Shown: positions 1 to 9,897, counted from the first letter of the stretch. The stretch: DNA of 64,000 nucleotides from Lewinellaceae bacterium (GCA_016708875.1 JADJFA010000001.1:620001-684000); one strand, 5' to 3'. The notes: generated by a model not told the origin, from the letters alone. A program made the numbers and translations.

Positions 1-34
1 TCTGTGATGATTTTTGAAGGGGAAAAGAAGAAAA

Positions 35-146
35 AAGTAGCAAGTAAAAAGTTGAAAGTTTCAAGTAAAAAGTAGCACGTTTCAATTGCCCGAAATGTTT
101 TGATAGGAGCACCGCGCTGCCACTTGAAACTTTTAACTTGCTACTT
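35..146. repeat. Imperfect long inverted repeat (AAGTAGCAAGT family)
   Basis: The left arm at 35-66 is built from CAAGTAAAAAGTT and TTTCAAGT words. It pairs with the right arm at 122-146, which reads ACTTGAAACTTTTAACTTG and then CTACTT. The loop is about 55 nt. The hairpin lies just downstream of the minus-strand DinB-like gene and could end its transcript. The same word set recurs at 40922-41018, so this is a repeat family. The first 34 bases show nothing recognisable. Confidence 0.6.
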
Positions 147-151
147 AAAAC

Positions 152-667
152 TTAATTTCCTTCATTCTTCGCGTTTAAATTAACACCAGCATAATAATTC
201 AAGTCCTTGTTTTTCAACAATTTAACCCAAAAAGCAATCTGCCCGGTGTGATACGAATAATGCTCACAAACGTGCACTGCAATGGCAATGCCACTCATCT
301 CAAAACCTTGCACAACGCGCTTGCGCAGCATTTCTTCCCGGCTTGAGGTACGGATAATTTGGGTAGCTTGCTTGACCGTGATACTGAGATTTTCAAGCAA
401 TGCTGCTTTACTGAAACCTCCTTCTGCTTCAAATTCCTCGTCGCGCACCCGATAATCAGGCAGTCCTCCTAACGAGGAAAGAATGTACTGCGTGATGTTC
501 CCTGAAAGATGGAGCAGCAGGTTTCCAACGCTATTGGATTGTGGGTTAGGACGTTGCCAAAGTTCTGCCTCTGTCAGTTCTGCCAGTGCTTTCTCAATAC
601 GCGGGGTATTCAGCTCCATATGGTGGGCGATTTGGGCTGTTAATTCTTGAATTTCGGGCGATTTCAT
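152..667 (-). CDS. DinB-like (DUF1572-type) four-helix protein
   Basis: About 171 aa from the ATG at 667, which begins MKSPEIQELT. The open frame extends upstream to 772, but that extension overlaps the divergent helicase gene and has no family character. The body resembles the DinB/YfiT-like fold of putative metal-dependent enzymes: an early His pair (AHHMELN), a conserved NPQSNSVGNLLLHLSGN-like helix, and a late HVCEHYSYHTGQI segment with the spaced His residues typical of metal binding. Members of this superfamily include thiol-dependent transferases and stress-induced proteins; the substrate cannot be predicted here. It is a single gene with no operon partner, transcribed divergently from the helicase. 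Function is an inference from the fold pattern. Confidence 0.75.
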   Translation of the reverse strand: MKSPEIQELTAQIAHHMELNTPRIEKALAELTEAELWQRPNPQSNSVGNLLLHLSGNITQYILSSLGGLPDYRVRDEEFEAEGGFSKAALLENLSITVKQATQIIRTSSREEMLRKRVVQGFEMSGIAIAVHVCEHYSYHTGQIAFWVKLLKNKDLNYYAGVNLNAKNEGN

Positions 668-760
668 AGTAAAAAAAATTTCCTCAAACGTACTCCTCTT
701 GTTGGAGTACCCAAAATACTCCGGCGATTTTCGACCTTCGCCCAATACAAACGCCACACC

Positions 761-3757
761 GTGCCTCACCAATCACCAATCACCAATTCCCAATCACCGC
801 TCCACATCGAAGTCATCTCCGCTGGAGCTGGTTCGGGCAAAACCTATACGCTCACGCAGCGCATGGTGGCATTGTTGCAAAACGGCGTGCGTCCGGCGGG
901 CATTATGGCCACCACGTTCACCAAAAAAGCTGCCGCCGAATTGCAAGAAAGGGTTCGTGTCCGTCTCCTGGAAGCAGGTATGTCTGAGGCCGCCAACGAA
1001 CTCGGCGAAGCCCTCATCGGCACCGTACACAGTATCGGCACTCGGCTCTTGCAACGCTTCGCATTTGAAGCTGGTGTGTCGCCGCTGGTGGAAATTATAG
1101 CCGATGGCGACGAACAGCGATTGTTCAACGAATCCCTTTCCCAGGTGCTCACCGAACAGCGCATCGAGCGCATGAATTTGCTCGCTGACCGTCTTGGGTT
1201 AACTAAAAAAAGCATCGGCGATGCCTATGATTGGCGGCGCGATATTCGCAATTTGACGGACGTGGCGCGGGCCAATAATTTTGATAAAAATATACTGGAA
1301 ACGAGCAAGTTGCGCTCTTGGTCAACATTTGAACGACTGCTCCCGCCCGTTCAAAATACCGATCCGGTAGTCTGGAATAATCGCCTGCTTTCAGCGATTG
1401 ACCAGACCGTTGCCGCCCTCGACGCAAACGAAGCTGATACCACCAAAACCACCCGTGATGCCGCCGAGGTGCTGAAGCAATTCCAAAATCAACTTAAGTA
1501 TAGGGGGGAATTGTACTGGCACGAGTGGGTGAAAATTGCTAAAACCAGTCCGGGGGCGAAAAGCCGCGATCTCATGGAAGATCTCCGGCAAATTGCCCTC
1601 AGCCACGATCAGCATCCGCAATTCAGAGACGACATTCGCGGCTATATCGAATTGGTTTTCGACATTGCCTCCGATGCCCTAAGCGAGTATGAGCAATACA
1701 AAAAAAAGCGCGGCCTGATTGACTATACCGACATGGAAACCTACGTCAGCAGCCTGCTGCGCGTGGAAACTGTGCGGGAAACCCTTCGTGAAGAACTCGA
1801 CCTCCTTCTGGTAGACGAGTTCCAGGACACCTCACCCATCCAACTCGATATCTTTTTGCAAATCAGTCAATTAGCCCGGCATTCCATCTGGGTCGGCGAT
1901 CCAAAGCAAAGCATCTATGGGTTCAGAGGCGCCGAACCAGCGCTCATGCAAGCCATCATACGTGCCACAGGCGGTGTGAAAGACGAGAACATCCTCAAAA
2001 AATCCTGGCGCAGCCGACCTGACATCGTGTATGCCACGAATGCCATTTTTGAACGAGCCTTTGAGGGTATGCCGAGGGAGCAAATTGTGCTCGAACCGGT
2101 GGGAATTCAATGTCCACAGCAAAGCGGCGGGTAAACTCCCAATGTCCAAGGTTCTGATAACCCTGGTCTCGCGCTTCAGCACTGGCATTTCCGCTCCGAT
2201 TTAGATGAAAAAAAAGTACCGGGACAGCCGTGGTTCGACAACTGCATCGCCGATCAGGTACGGATTTTGATTGAACGCAAACCTTTGATTTTCAACAAAA
2301 AAAGAGACCAAACCCGCCTTATCCGTCCCGGCGACATCGCCATCCTGTGCCGCAGCAACCGCCAATGTCTGAGCATGGCCGATGCCCTTCACCGTGCCGG
2401 ACTCAAAGCCGCCATTGCCCGAAACGGCCTGCTCGAAACGCCCGAAGCCAAACTCGCAGTAGCATGTCTGAAATACCTGCTTACGCCTTCCGATTCGCTT
2501 GCGGCTGCCGAGATTTTGTTCCTCACCGGGAGCATGAATTTGGAGGAAATTGTGGAGATCAGATTGAAATATCTGTCAGAAAATGCCGACTCGCCCATTT
2601 ACGGCGGCGGCTGGGGCGACGCATTTATTTTAAATCAACTGCTTGCCCTGCGTCCCCGCACTGCCGACCTTTCTGCTTCCGAAATCCTGAATCTGGTGCT
2701 GGAAGAACTTGATCTGCGCCGTGCTGCCATTCAACTCGGCAATCCCGACCAACGCCTAGACAACCTCGATCGCCTGCGCCGTTACGCACTTGATTACGAA
2801 TCTGCTTGTCAACGGCTGCACTCGGCGGCTTCGCTGGGCGGTTTTTTGCTTTGGCTCAATCAATTGGCCGACAATGAACTCGACGCCCAAGGCTCCGGCG
2901 AAACCGATGATGCGGTGAAAGTGCTCACCTACCACCGCTCCAAAGGGTTGGAATACCCGCTGACTATCTGTCATTCCTTGGAGCAAAATTTAAAGGAACA
3001 GGTCTGGGGACTCAACCTCGTGAGCGAAGTGGAAGAGCCGGATTTGGACAATATTCTGGGCAATCGCTGGTTGCGTTTTTGGGTGAATCCTTACGCCGAC
3101 CAACTGCGCAACACGCCCCTCGAAGAATCGCTTTTACAAACCGAAGAATGGGCTCAAGCCAGCCGCACCGCGCTCGAAGAAGAAGCCCGTTTGCTCTACG
3201 TCGGCCTCACGCGAGCCCGCGACTACCTTGTATTTCCCAGCACCGCAAAAGGCACTGGCTGGCTCAACCGCGTGTTCAGCCACGGGGATGACAGTATCCC
3301 GACGCTTGACCCAAATTCAGATGAAACGCCGTTTTACCACGCGGGAATGCCGATTCCGATCGAAACCGAAATCGCCTACAAGCCAAAGGATTTCCCTGAA
3401 ACGCTACCAGATGAATCGCCCGTGCTGTATCACGCCACACGAAGGGGCAAATCCCCGCAGATTCATCTGCCCTTGTTGATTGATACCCAACACGAGCTGC
3501 CGCCGGGCATTCAACCGACCTTGGGCGAACCTGTAACCTGGGGTAATTGGCTGGAATTCAAAGGAGAATACGCCTCGGCGATTGGCAAGGCGGTTACCAC
3601 ATTTTTAATCGCTGACGACCCAACACTCGATCATTCCCTGCGACTGGCGATTGCTCAAAAGCAGTTGCAAATTCGAGGCGTTGTGGAACAAGTCACAGCG
3701 GAGCAACTATTGCGACAGTCAGACGCATTTCGGGTGTTTTTGGAATCTTTTGATTGA
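761..3757 (+). pseudogene. AddA/UvrD-type ATP-dependent helicase, interrupted by an in-frame TAA and truncated at the C-terminus
   Basis: Superfamily 1 helicase of the AddA/RecB kind used in double-strand-break repair. The Walker A motif AGAGSGKT comes right after the start region. It is followed by TTFTKKAAAELQERV (motif Ia), LLVDEFQDTSPIQ (motif II), VGDPKQSIYGFRGA (motif III), KVLTYHRSKGLEYP (motif V) and LLYVGLTRARDYL (motif VI). There is no clear ATG; GTG at 761 is a reasonable start, although the frame is open from 647. A single TAA at 2132-2134 breaks the frame, yet the same frame continues open and recognisable beyond it (ALQHWHF, then the rest of the helicase). The product ends after LLRQSDAFRVFLESFD, where AddA proteins normally go on into a RecB-family nuclease domain, so the 3' end is also missing. 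Two independent lesions favour a decayed gene. A sequence error at 2132 alone would not explain the missing nuclease. Confidence 0.8.
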
Positions 3758-3889
3758 CGCAGTTCCGTGAACACTCTCTGAGTGGCCGATGGTGGCACAT
3801 CATCCATAATCACTCATACATTACATCAAAAATCAACAATCATGTAATCTATTATTCGTCAATCAAAAAGAACCAACCCTGACCATTTT

Positions 3890-4666
3890 TCAAATCTCCC
3901 CCAACAACCCCTTAAATTCCGGCTCCAATCTGGCAAACTCTTCCGCAGCAAGCGGCTGATTTCCATACCAAACCCGCTCATATTGGCGCGTAACATCGCG
4001 AAATTGCGGCCCCAAACGGTGGCCGCGCATCTCGCGCAGGTAGTCGCGGTTGGTCTTTTCCTTTGACCACACAATGGCTTCTTTTTCAGACAACTGCTTG
4101 ATTGTCTGCAAGAAATAGAGCCGCACAGCCAAAGGCCAATTAGCCGCTGCGAGGGCTTCGCGAAGGAATCGTTCCAAGTCAGTTTCGTGTATGTATTCGT
4201 CCAGATTGGCGAGGGTGATTTCGGTGCCGTCACGAGAGATTGTACGGTTGCGCGGAGCCTGCATCATCCAATAAATGCCGTAGCCAATGACCCCAAGCGC
4301 AAAAATGACGGCCAGCATTTGAAGCAAAACACCCAATCCTTGTGTCAGTCCTGTCCAATCGAAGGAAGGAGAAGGCTCGTTTGGATCGCGTTTTTTGCGT
4401 TCTATCGGTGGTTTGGGCACGTCTTTGCTGTAATCCATCCCTCCTGAAGCCTTATCCCACTTATCAGCAGGCACTTCCCGGAGCGCGAGAGGCGCAAGCG
4501 GAGGCGCGTTGTAAGGTTCCCGCACGAATTCCTCCTCTACTATTTCCTCCTCCAGGTAGGCGGTGTCGGCAGCCATTTCAATTTCTTGCAAAGTATCTTC
4601 CAGCGTCTCTTCAATTTGTGCCGAGAGCGCGAGTGGGAAAAGGAAAAGGAAAAGGATGTTTTTCAT
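3890..4666 (-). CDS. DUF4129 domain membrane protein
   Basis: About 258 aa from ATG 4666, giving a clear signal sequence (MKNILFLFLFPLALSAQ). The upstream open frame runs back into a palindrome and is unlikely to be coding. After an acidic, low-complexity region there is one membrane span around VLLQMLAVIFALGVIGYGIYW. A cytoplasmic C-terminal DUF4129 domain follows, with the pattern DLERFLREALAAANWPLAVR ... LREMRG ... VWYGNQPL. In Bacteroidota this family sits in clusters with SpoIIM-like, RDD, MoxR and DUF58 proteins. The SpoIIM-like gene and a partner membrane protein lie directly upstream on the same strand, so the three probably form one envelope-related operon. The molecular role is unknown. 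Confidence 0.8.
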   Translation of the reverse strand: MKNILFLFLFPLALSAQIEETLEDTLQEIEMAADTAYLEEEIVEEEFVREPYNAPPLAPLALREVPADKWDKASGGMDYSKDVPKPPIERKKRDPNEPSPSFDWTGLTQGLGVLLQMLAVIFALGVIGYGIYWMMQAPRNRTISRDGTEITLANLDEYIHETDLERFLREALAAANWPLAVRLYFLQTIKQLSEKEAIVWSKEKTNRDYLREMRGHRLGPQFRDVTRQYERVWYGNQPLAAEEFARLEPEFKGLLGEI

Positions 4667-4685
4667 TTTTGAAAAGGTGGGTAAT

Positions 4686-4717
4686 AGAAGTGACACTTTT
4701 TAAAAAGTGTCACTTCT
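4686..4717. repeat. Perfect 32-nt palindrome, family AGAAGTGACAC, copy 1
   Basis: AGAAGTGACACTTTTT is followed immediately by its own reverse complement, with no loop. It lies between the DUF4129 gene and the membrane protein gene upstream of it. Near-identical copies occur at 11738-11770 and 37800-37832. Confidence 0.9.
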
Positions 4718-4759
4718 GCTGGACTGAAATATCTAATGTCCAATGTACAAGATCCCAAG

Positions 4760-5437
4760 CTACTCTCTTGCCAATCCTCGTATTTTTCGAGTCTGACCTA
4801 TCAGATCAAGTTCTTCTCGAAGGCTCGCTGCATCACCGATTTCACGGAAAGAGAAATATTGCAATCCGCCGCTCAGTACCGTGACCAGGAAGAAAAAATA
4901 CATCAAAACCCCGGCAGCGCAGGTCGTGGCAATATTGCTATAAGCTGCCAACGCACCCTCCGCAGGCGGCACGAACCAGCTGAACAACTCAATTGTCATA
5001 TCCCAAATAGGGGATTCTAAAAACATGAAAAACAGCAAGTTGAGTGCTCCCACCAGCAAACCCAATCCAATGGCAGGTCCCCAGCGCATCAACACCCAGG
5101 CACGGCTTAGTGCAACAAAAGGATTGAGTGTTTCGAAATAAATGACTGCCGCCCATAACGCCAGAAATGGGAACGCCGCCCAAGAAATCAGCACCCCAAA
5201 AAAGCCTGACAATGACTCCAGCCCAAAAGCAAAACCTGGCATCAACAGTAGCAGCGGAAGCCCTGCAAGCAAGGCTCGACCCGTCCCGGAAGGCGGGTGT
5301 TTATCTATGTCCATTTCCTGTTCCAAAGCGCGGAACGCTGCCACAGCCACACCTGCAAGCAGGAAAATTTGAAAAAAGTAAAGCCCCGAAGTTGCTTCAT
5401 TGCCAAAAAAACCGCTCAAGCCGCCAAGGATATCCAA
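4760..5437 (-). CDS. Integral membrane protein, partner of the SpoIIM-like gene (N-terminus probably in the upstream ORF)
   Basis: 225 aa from a TTG at 5437, with about five hydrophobic segments and a C-terminal signature YFSFREIGDAASLREELDLIG. That signature resembles the tail of Bacteroidota membrane proteins found beside SpoIIM-like genes (GLLERIxxIG-type endings). Those relatives normally begin with a GEIxxDTFxF-type segment. Here that segment (TVGEILSDVFTTLSRHP) is at the C-terminus of the neighbouring ORF in another frame. The two ORFs overlap by 22 nt, and one added base near 5437 would join them (PFG-x-LDILGG). I therefore read this as the larger part of a protein split by a frameshift, with the TTG start being an artefact. 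Function unknown. Confidence 0.6.
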   Translation of the reverse strand: MDILGGLSGFFGNEATSGLYFFQIFLLAGVAVAAFRALEQEMDIDKHPPSGTGRALLAGLPLLLLMPGFAFGLESLSGFFGVLISWAAFPFLALWAAVIYFETLNPFVALSRAWVLMRWGPAIGLGLLVGALNLLFFMFLESPIWDMTIELFSWFVPPAEGALAAYSNIATTCAAGVLMYFFFLVTVLSGGLQYFSFREIGDAASLREELDLIGQTRKIRGLARE

Positions 5438-6627
5438 TGGCCAAACGGAACATCCAGATAGCTGAAGGTTTCTGCTGCCGGCTTTTCAGAAAAACCAAAA
5501 GCCCATGCTGCAAAAGCCGATGTGGTAGCAAATAGCCCCAGAAGCGTGGTGCGCGGATGCCGCGAAAGCGTTGTGAAAACGTCGGAGAGAATTTCGCCGA
5601 CTGTCTTTATGCTTCGAAAATCTATGGCCTGTTCGCGCGTAGGAGGCAATTCTTTGTCTATAGTTATTGATTTGAAGCCTCCAGTACGGGCCTTATGCCA
5701 TGGAAGCCACACAAAATACCATAGCACAAAAAACAGGGATGTGAAAATAAATGCGGCGCGGATAAAGTCGGGCGTTTCAGTGTAACGGGTAAGAAACCCC
5801 TCAAAAAAGCCTGCTAAAATAATAATAGGCACAATGCCAATAAAGATTTTGAGGCCACGCCTCATGGTAATCTGAAAAGCCTGGGTGCGCCGATAAGTGC
5901 CCGGGAACAACAGCCCCGAACCAGCCACAAGGCCCGCAGCACCTGCTATGATGATAGCGCTGATTTCCAAAGTGCCATGAATCCAGATGGTCAGAAACGA
6001 CTCCCAAAACACACCGTGTTCTATAAAAAAATATTGGAACGCACCCACCATCACGCCATTGTAAAGCATGATAAAAACTGTGCCGATGGATGCCAAGACC
6101 CCAAAAATAGCGGTGCGAAGTGCAACAAAAAGGTTGTTTGCTGTAATGCCCGCAGTGGAACCAAAAGGCCCGGAATCCTTGTACACGGCCATTGGATCAC
6201 CACTTTCAATGTTCGCCAGCGTCATGTCTACATATTCATCGCTCAGAATAACGCGCGCAAAATCGGGGTTGATGATACTCGACACCACGCCGATCCCGAA
6301 GGACAGCACAAACAACGCAAACGATAATAAAAGTGCTTTACGCGATTCCCACATAATCCGTGGCAATTCATCAGTCCAGAACAGCCGCAGTCGCTCTGTA
6401 GGGAAACGCCGCCCGCGGTAGATGTTGTGGAAAACCCGTTGAGCCAATGAATTCAGAAAAACCCGGACCGAGCGGTTGGGGTAAAACGTTCGGGCATACG
6501 ACAGGTCATCTGTAATCTGGATAAAGAGGTCGTTGAGTTTGTCGGGGTCGCGATGTTTTTCGCGGAGCATCTGCTCAAAGTCAGACCACTTTTCCTGGTT
6601 CTGCTCTATGAATTTTGTTTCTTTCAT
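5416..6627 (-). CDS. SpoIIM-like (stage II sporulation protein M family) membrane protein, fused at its C-terminus to the start of the next gene
   Basis: About 403 aa from ATG 6627 (MKETKFIEQNQEKW); the longer open frame upstream is AT-rich intergenic DNA. A soluble N-terminal part of about 100 residues (LNDLFIQITDDLSYARTFYP, the usual Bacteroidota pattern) precedes the SpoIIM membrane domain. Hydrophobic helices follow around ALLLSFALFVLSFGIGVV, FGVLASIGTVFIMLYNGVMVG, a GTLEISAIIIAGAAGL helix, and two late spans. The SpoIIM domain should end near the WLPWHKAR segment. The remaining 80 or so residues (TVGEILSDVFTTLSRHP onward) look like the N-terminus of the following membrane protein, with no start codon between. 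In non-sporulating Bacteroidota these proteins have no known sporulation role. Confidence 0.75.
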   Translation of the reverse strand: MKETKFIEQNQEKWSDFEQMLREKHRDPDKLNDLFIQITDDLSYARTFYPNRSVRVFLNSLAQRVFHNIYRGRRFPTERLRLFWTDELPRIMWESRKALLLSFALFVLSFGIGVVSSIINPDFARVILSDEYVDMTLANIESGDPMAVYKDSGPFGSTAGITANNLFVALRTAIFGVLASIGTVFIMLYNGVMVGAFQYFFIEHGVFWESFLTIWIHGTLEISAIIIAGAAGLVAGSGLLFPGTYRRTQAFQITMRRGLKIFIGIVPIIILAGFFEGFLTRYTETPDFIRAAFIFTSLFFVLWYFVWLPWHKARTGGFKSITIDKELPPTREQAIDFRSIKTVGEILSDVFTTLSRHPRTTLLGLFATTSAFAAWAFGFSEKPAAETFSYLDVPFGHWISLAA

Positions 6628-6920
6628 TTTGTGGTTTTGCCTCCGATAATTGCCAAGAAGTCCAAACTCGGCAAAAGCAAAAGTAAAGGGTTTAAACCTT
6701 TTGTTAGCCTCCAAAATTGGGGTTTTAGGGTAGCAAAACCCCAAACACATTACGAATTTAACAAAAACAAGTCGCGGGTAAACCCTTTTAACCAACTTTA
6801 ACCTCCGGCAAAACCGAGTTTAATGCCACCTTAACGAAAAATACAGGAGAGAAGAACCTATTTTTGACCCAGAAAATATGCGCACCGGAAATTGCGCAAA
6901 TATTCAAACATTCACACACC

Positions 6921-8327
6921 ATGAAAAAAGTACATAATTCTCTGCTTTGGGCAATCGTCGGCCTGTTCGCATTGGCATTCTATCCTGCTGCAAATGCGCA
7001 AGATGACCTTTACTACGACCCGGCTACGGATGCTCCTACCGCTCCACCGCCAACATATAATGAGGACAACGACGGGAACAACAATGTAACCCGCACCTAC
7101 AACGATGATGATGGATACTATGACGATGATGACGACTATGCGTATGAATATTCTTCGCGGATCCGCCGTTTTCAACGTCGTTCGGTCATGATGGACTATT
7201 ACGATCCTTACTTTGTTGACCTCTACAACTACGACCCGTTCTTTTCGCCAGGGACCTCCATCTACGTTTACAACTACAACGATTACTGGTCTTACCGTCG
7301 CTGGCAGCGCTGGAACCGTTGGAACAGCTTCAACTCCTGGAATCCAGGCTGGGGGGTGGGTTGGAACTCGTGGGGCTGGAACAGTTGCTATTCCAACAAC
7401 AGTCCTTGGTACAATCCTTGGGTGGTAAACAATTACTACTATGACCCATATTGGACTTGGAATGGCTACAACCCTTACTACCAAAACCAATATTACGGCA
7501 ATGGCTGGTCGAACAATCACTATTACTATGACAACAATAACGGCAGTGGAAATGGCGGTGGTCATTCTCCCCAAACCTATACAGGTCCACGTCGAAACGG
7601 ATCTAGTGTCAACCCCGGTTATGCCCGCATAGCGGATAGCAACGGTCGCTTAACCCCTTCGAAGACAAATGCCCCTGTCTTAGAAAGAACAGCAACTCGT
7701 CCAGGGCGAACTGCTGGTGATATAGAAAGTAATTCCGCAGTGGGTCGTGGTAATACGGCTGCTCCAGGTGCGCGCCGCCCAGAAGGTTCAACTACTGAAC
7801 CAACAGGTCGTACTCGCACTCCGGAAACAGCCCCTGTGGGTCGTGGCGTTGAAAATACTTCGCCTCGTAACGAAGAAGGTTATAAGCCGCGTCGCACGGA
7901 AGATGCCAAACCTCAGCGCACCGAAACACCTTCCCCGCGCAATGAGGAAGGGTACAAGCCACGCCGTTCGGAAGAAACGCCTTCACGTCCACAGCGCACT
8001 GAAACGCCAACACGTCGCAACAACGACGAAGGTGGCACTTCCTCGCCTCGACGCACGGAGTCAGCGCCGTCCCGCACGGAGGAGAGCCGTCCCGCACGTC
8101 GTACGGAAGAACGCTCTAATGAGCGTCCGAGTCGCTCGAACAACAATGACAGTGGTCGGTCATCGCAAGAAAGCCGTCCTAGTCGTTCATTTGAAAGTGG
8201 CAATAGCAGCCGTTCTAACAGTGGCAGCGGCGCCCGCAGCAACGATTCAGGAGGCAGCAAGAGCTCCGGCGGCAGTAGCAGCGGCCGCAGCAGTGGTGGC
8301 AGTAGTGGCCGTGGTGGTCGCAATTAA
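6921..8327 (+). CDS. Secreted low-complexity protein: Tyr/Trp/Asn-rich centre, Arg/Ser/Gly-rich tail
   Basis: About 468 aa from ATG 6921 (MKKVHNSLLWAIVGLFALAF...ANAQ), a normal signal peptide; the upstream in-frame ATG at 6864 would bury it. The mature protein starts acidic (DDDGYYDDDDDYAYEY). It becomes aromatic (many NYYYDPYW, WNSWNPGWG blocks) and ends in a basic disordered tail with two near-repeats of SPRNEEGYKPRR followed by Ser/Gly/Arg runs. No catalytic domain is seen. Such proteins are common in Bacteroidota as exported structural or surface material, but the function here is unknown. A strong terminator follows at 8353-8392, so it is probably a single-gene unit. The divergent gap to the SpoIIM-like gene (6628-6920) is AT-rich with no other feature I can name. 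Confidence 0.8.
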   Translation: MKKVHNSLLWAIVGLFALAFYPAANAQDDLYYDPATDAPTAPPPTYNEDNDGNNNVTRTYNDDDGYYDDDDDYAYEYSSRIRRFQRRSVMMDYYDPYFVDLYNYDPFFSPGTSIYVYNYNDYWSYRRWQRWNRWNSFNSWNPGWGVGWNSWGWNSCYSNNSPWYNPWVVNNYYYDPYWTWNGYNPYYQNQYYGNGWSNNHYYYDNNNGSGNGGGHSPQTYTGPRRNGSSVNPGYARIADSNGRLTPSKTNAPVLERTATRPGRTAGDIESNSAVGRGNTAAPGARRPEGSTTEPTGRTRTPETAPVGRGVENTSPRNEEGYKPRRTEDAKPQRTETPSPRNEEGYKPRRSEETPSRPQRTETPTRRNNDEGGTSSPRRTESAPSRTEESRPARRTEERSNERPSRSNNNDSGRSSQESRPSRSFESGNSSRSNSGSGARSNDSGGSKSSGGSSSGRSSGGSSGRGGRN

Positions 8328-8352
8328 TGCTAACCGTTGAAGTTTGAAAAGA

Positions 8353-8392
8353 GGGCGGAAATCGGTGCAAGTCGCCTTTTTCCGCCCTTTTT
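8353..8392 (+). terminator. Rho-independent terminator after the low-complexity secreted protein
   Basis: A GGGCGGAAA/TTTCCGCCC stem (8353-8361 with 8379-8387) is followed by a run of five T, 25 nt after the stop codon. Confidence 0.8.
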
Positions 8393-8448
8393 CTTGCTAA
8401 AATTTGCCTTTAACCAACATCCCTTAATTTTCAAAACAATATTGAACC

Positions 8449-9897
8449 ATGAAAAATATAACCATAGTGGCCTTGATGCTTTTATGCACAAGCCAAGCAT
8501 TTTCCCAAAATGCAAGTGATGTCCTTCGGTATTCTTATTTACAACCTGGTGGAACCGCCAGATTTATCGGCTCCGGTGGCGCATTTGGTGCCCTGGGGGC
8601 AGAATTTGGTGCTATTAGTCAAAACCCGGCGGGTCTTGCCCTTTTCCGCACCAACGAGCTTACTTTGACTCCATCGCTTCATTTTGCTAAAACAAATGCC
8701 AATTTGGATGGTGGTGTGGTGTATGATGATGATAAGAGTAAATTTGGATTTGACAACATTGGGCTTGTGTTCAATACAACTCCACGTAGTAAACATTGGA
8801 AGGCATTCAATTTTGGTATTGGATACAATCGGCAAGCGGATTACAATCACAGCATCTTTTATGAAGGAAAAGCAAATGGCACTATAATGAACGGCCTTTA
8901 TAATGAGGCTAAAAACGGGAACCTTGATCCATTTGGTTCAGAACTGGCCGCTAATTCTGGGGCTTTTTATCCGGATGACAATGACAACTTGACCTACGAT
9001 TTTGCAGGGAATGAAAATGCGCTTGTGAGCCGTTCGCATGCAGTGACCACCTTTGGACGCATGAATGAAATGACCATTGCTTTTGCTGGCAACTACGATG
9101 AAAAATTGATGGTGGGAGCCACAATTGGAATCCCATTTGTCAACTATCGTATTGAAGGTGAATACATTGAAAGTGACCCGGACACTTTAGTAGACTTTTT
9201 TGATCAGTTGACTTATACAGAATACCTGCGCAGCTCCGGTCTTGGCGTAAATCTTAAGATAGGGGTAATTTATAAAGTGAGTCAGGCACTGCGGCTTGGC
9301 GCATCATTCCACACGCCTACCGCAATGAGCCTCACAGACGCGTACAGCAATACTTTCTCCTACGATTACACAGATGGCACCGGCTCAAATATCGGCCAAG
9401 TACAAACTTCTCCTGATGGCACCTTTGACTACAAACTCCGTACTCCTTGGCGAGCCAGTGCAAGTGCAGCGTTGGTTGTGAAAAAATACGGCTTTCTAAG
9501 TGCCGATTTTGAATGGGTAGATTATGCTGCAAATCGTTACAATTTCACTGCCGATGTTGCCAGCCAAGACAACCAGCTCTATGAGCGGGAAGTGAACAAT
9601 GACATCCAGCGTAGTTATCAGCAAGCTATGAACATGCGCTTCGGTGGCGAACTAGTGCTCGACGATTTCCGATTGAGAGGCGGACTCAACCTTTTGGGCA
9701 AACCGGAGGAAGGTGCAACTGGTTTTAATACCGGGATCAGTGCGGGTGCTGGGGTTCGAGGAAAATCCTTCTATCTAGACTTTGGATGGCGCCGAAATAA
9801 AGGCACAGGCTCCGTGCAACCATACCAAAATGCCCCATTGGCAAGTACTAAAACGGTGAGCAATGACTTCCTTTTGACCCTAGGCTTCAAGTTTTAA
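8449..9897 (+). CDS. Outer-membrane transport protein, OmpP1/FadL/TodX-like
   Basis: 482 aa with a signal peptide (MKNITIVALMLLCTSQAFSQ) followed by the family hallmark near the mature N-terminus: YSYLQPGGTARFIGSGGAFGALGAEFGAISQNPAGLA. This resembles the hatch and NPA segment of FadL-type porins. The rest alternates short polar and hydrophobic strands as in a beta-barrel and ends in FLLTLGFKF with the aromatic last residue typical of outer-membrane barrels. Members import hydrophobic compounds such as long-chain fatty acids or aromatics; the ligand here is unknown. It lies 121 nt downstream of the preceding gene and beyond its terminator, so it is probably expressed alone. Confidence 0.85.
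   Translation: MKNITIVALMLLCTSQAFSQNASDVLRYSYLQPGGTARFIGSGGAFGALGAEFGAISQNPAGLALFRTNELTLTPSLHFAKTNANLDGGVVYDDDKSKFGFDNIGLVFNTTPRSKHWKAFNFGIGYNRQADYNHSIFYEGKANGTIMNGLYNEAKNGNLDPFGSELAANSGAFYPDDNDNLTYDFAGNENALVSRSHAVTTFGRMNEMTIAFAGNYDEKLMVGATIGIPFVNYRIEGEYIESDPDTLVDFFDQLTYTEYLRSSGLGVNLKIGVIYKVSQALRLGASFHTPTAMSLTDAYSNTFSYDYTDGTGSNIGQVQTSPDGTFDYKLRTPWRASASAALVVKKYGFLSADFEWVDYAANRYNFTADVASQDNQLYEREVNNDIQRSYQQAMNMRFGGELVLDDFRLRGGLNLLGKPEEGATGFNTGISAGAGVRGKSFYLDFGWRRNKGTGSVQPYQNAPLASTKTVSNDFLLTLGFKF

Noticed and set aside
6912..8323. Long ORFs on the opposite strand and in shifted frames of the low-complexity secreted protein (for example 6912-7574 minus, 7747-8340 plus, 7913-8323 minus)
   Set aside because: They mirror the skewed codons of the real gene, are low complexity (Val/Ile or Arg/Pro/Leu runs) and have no signal or domain pattern.
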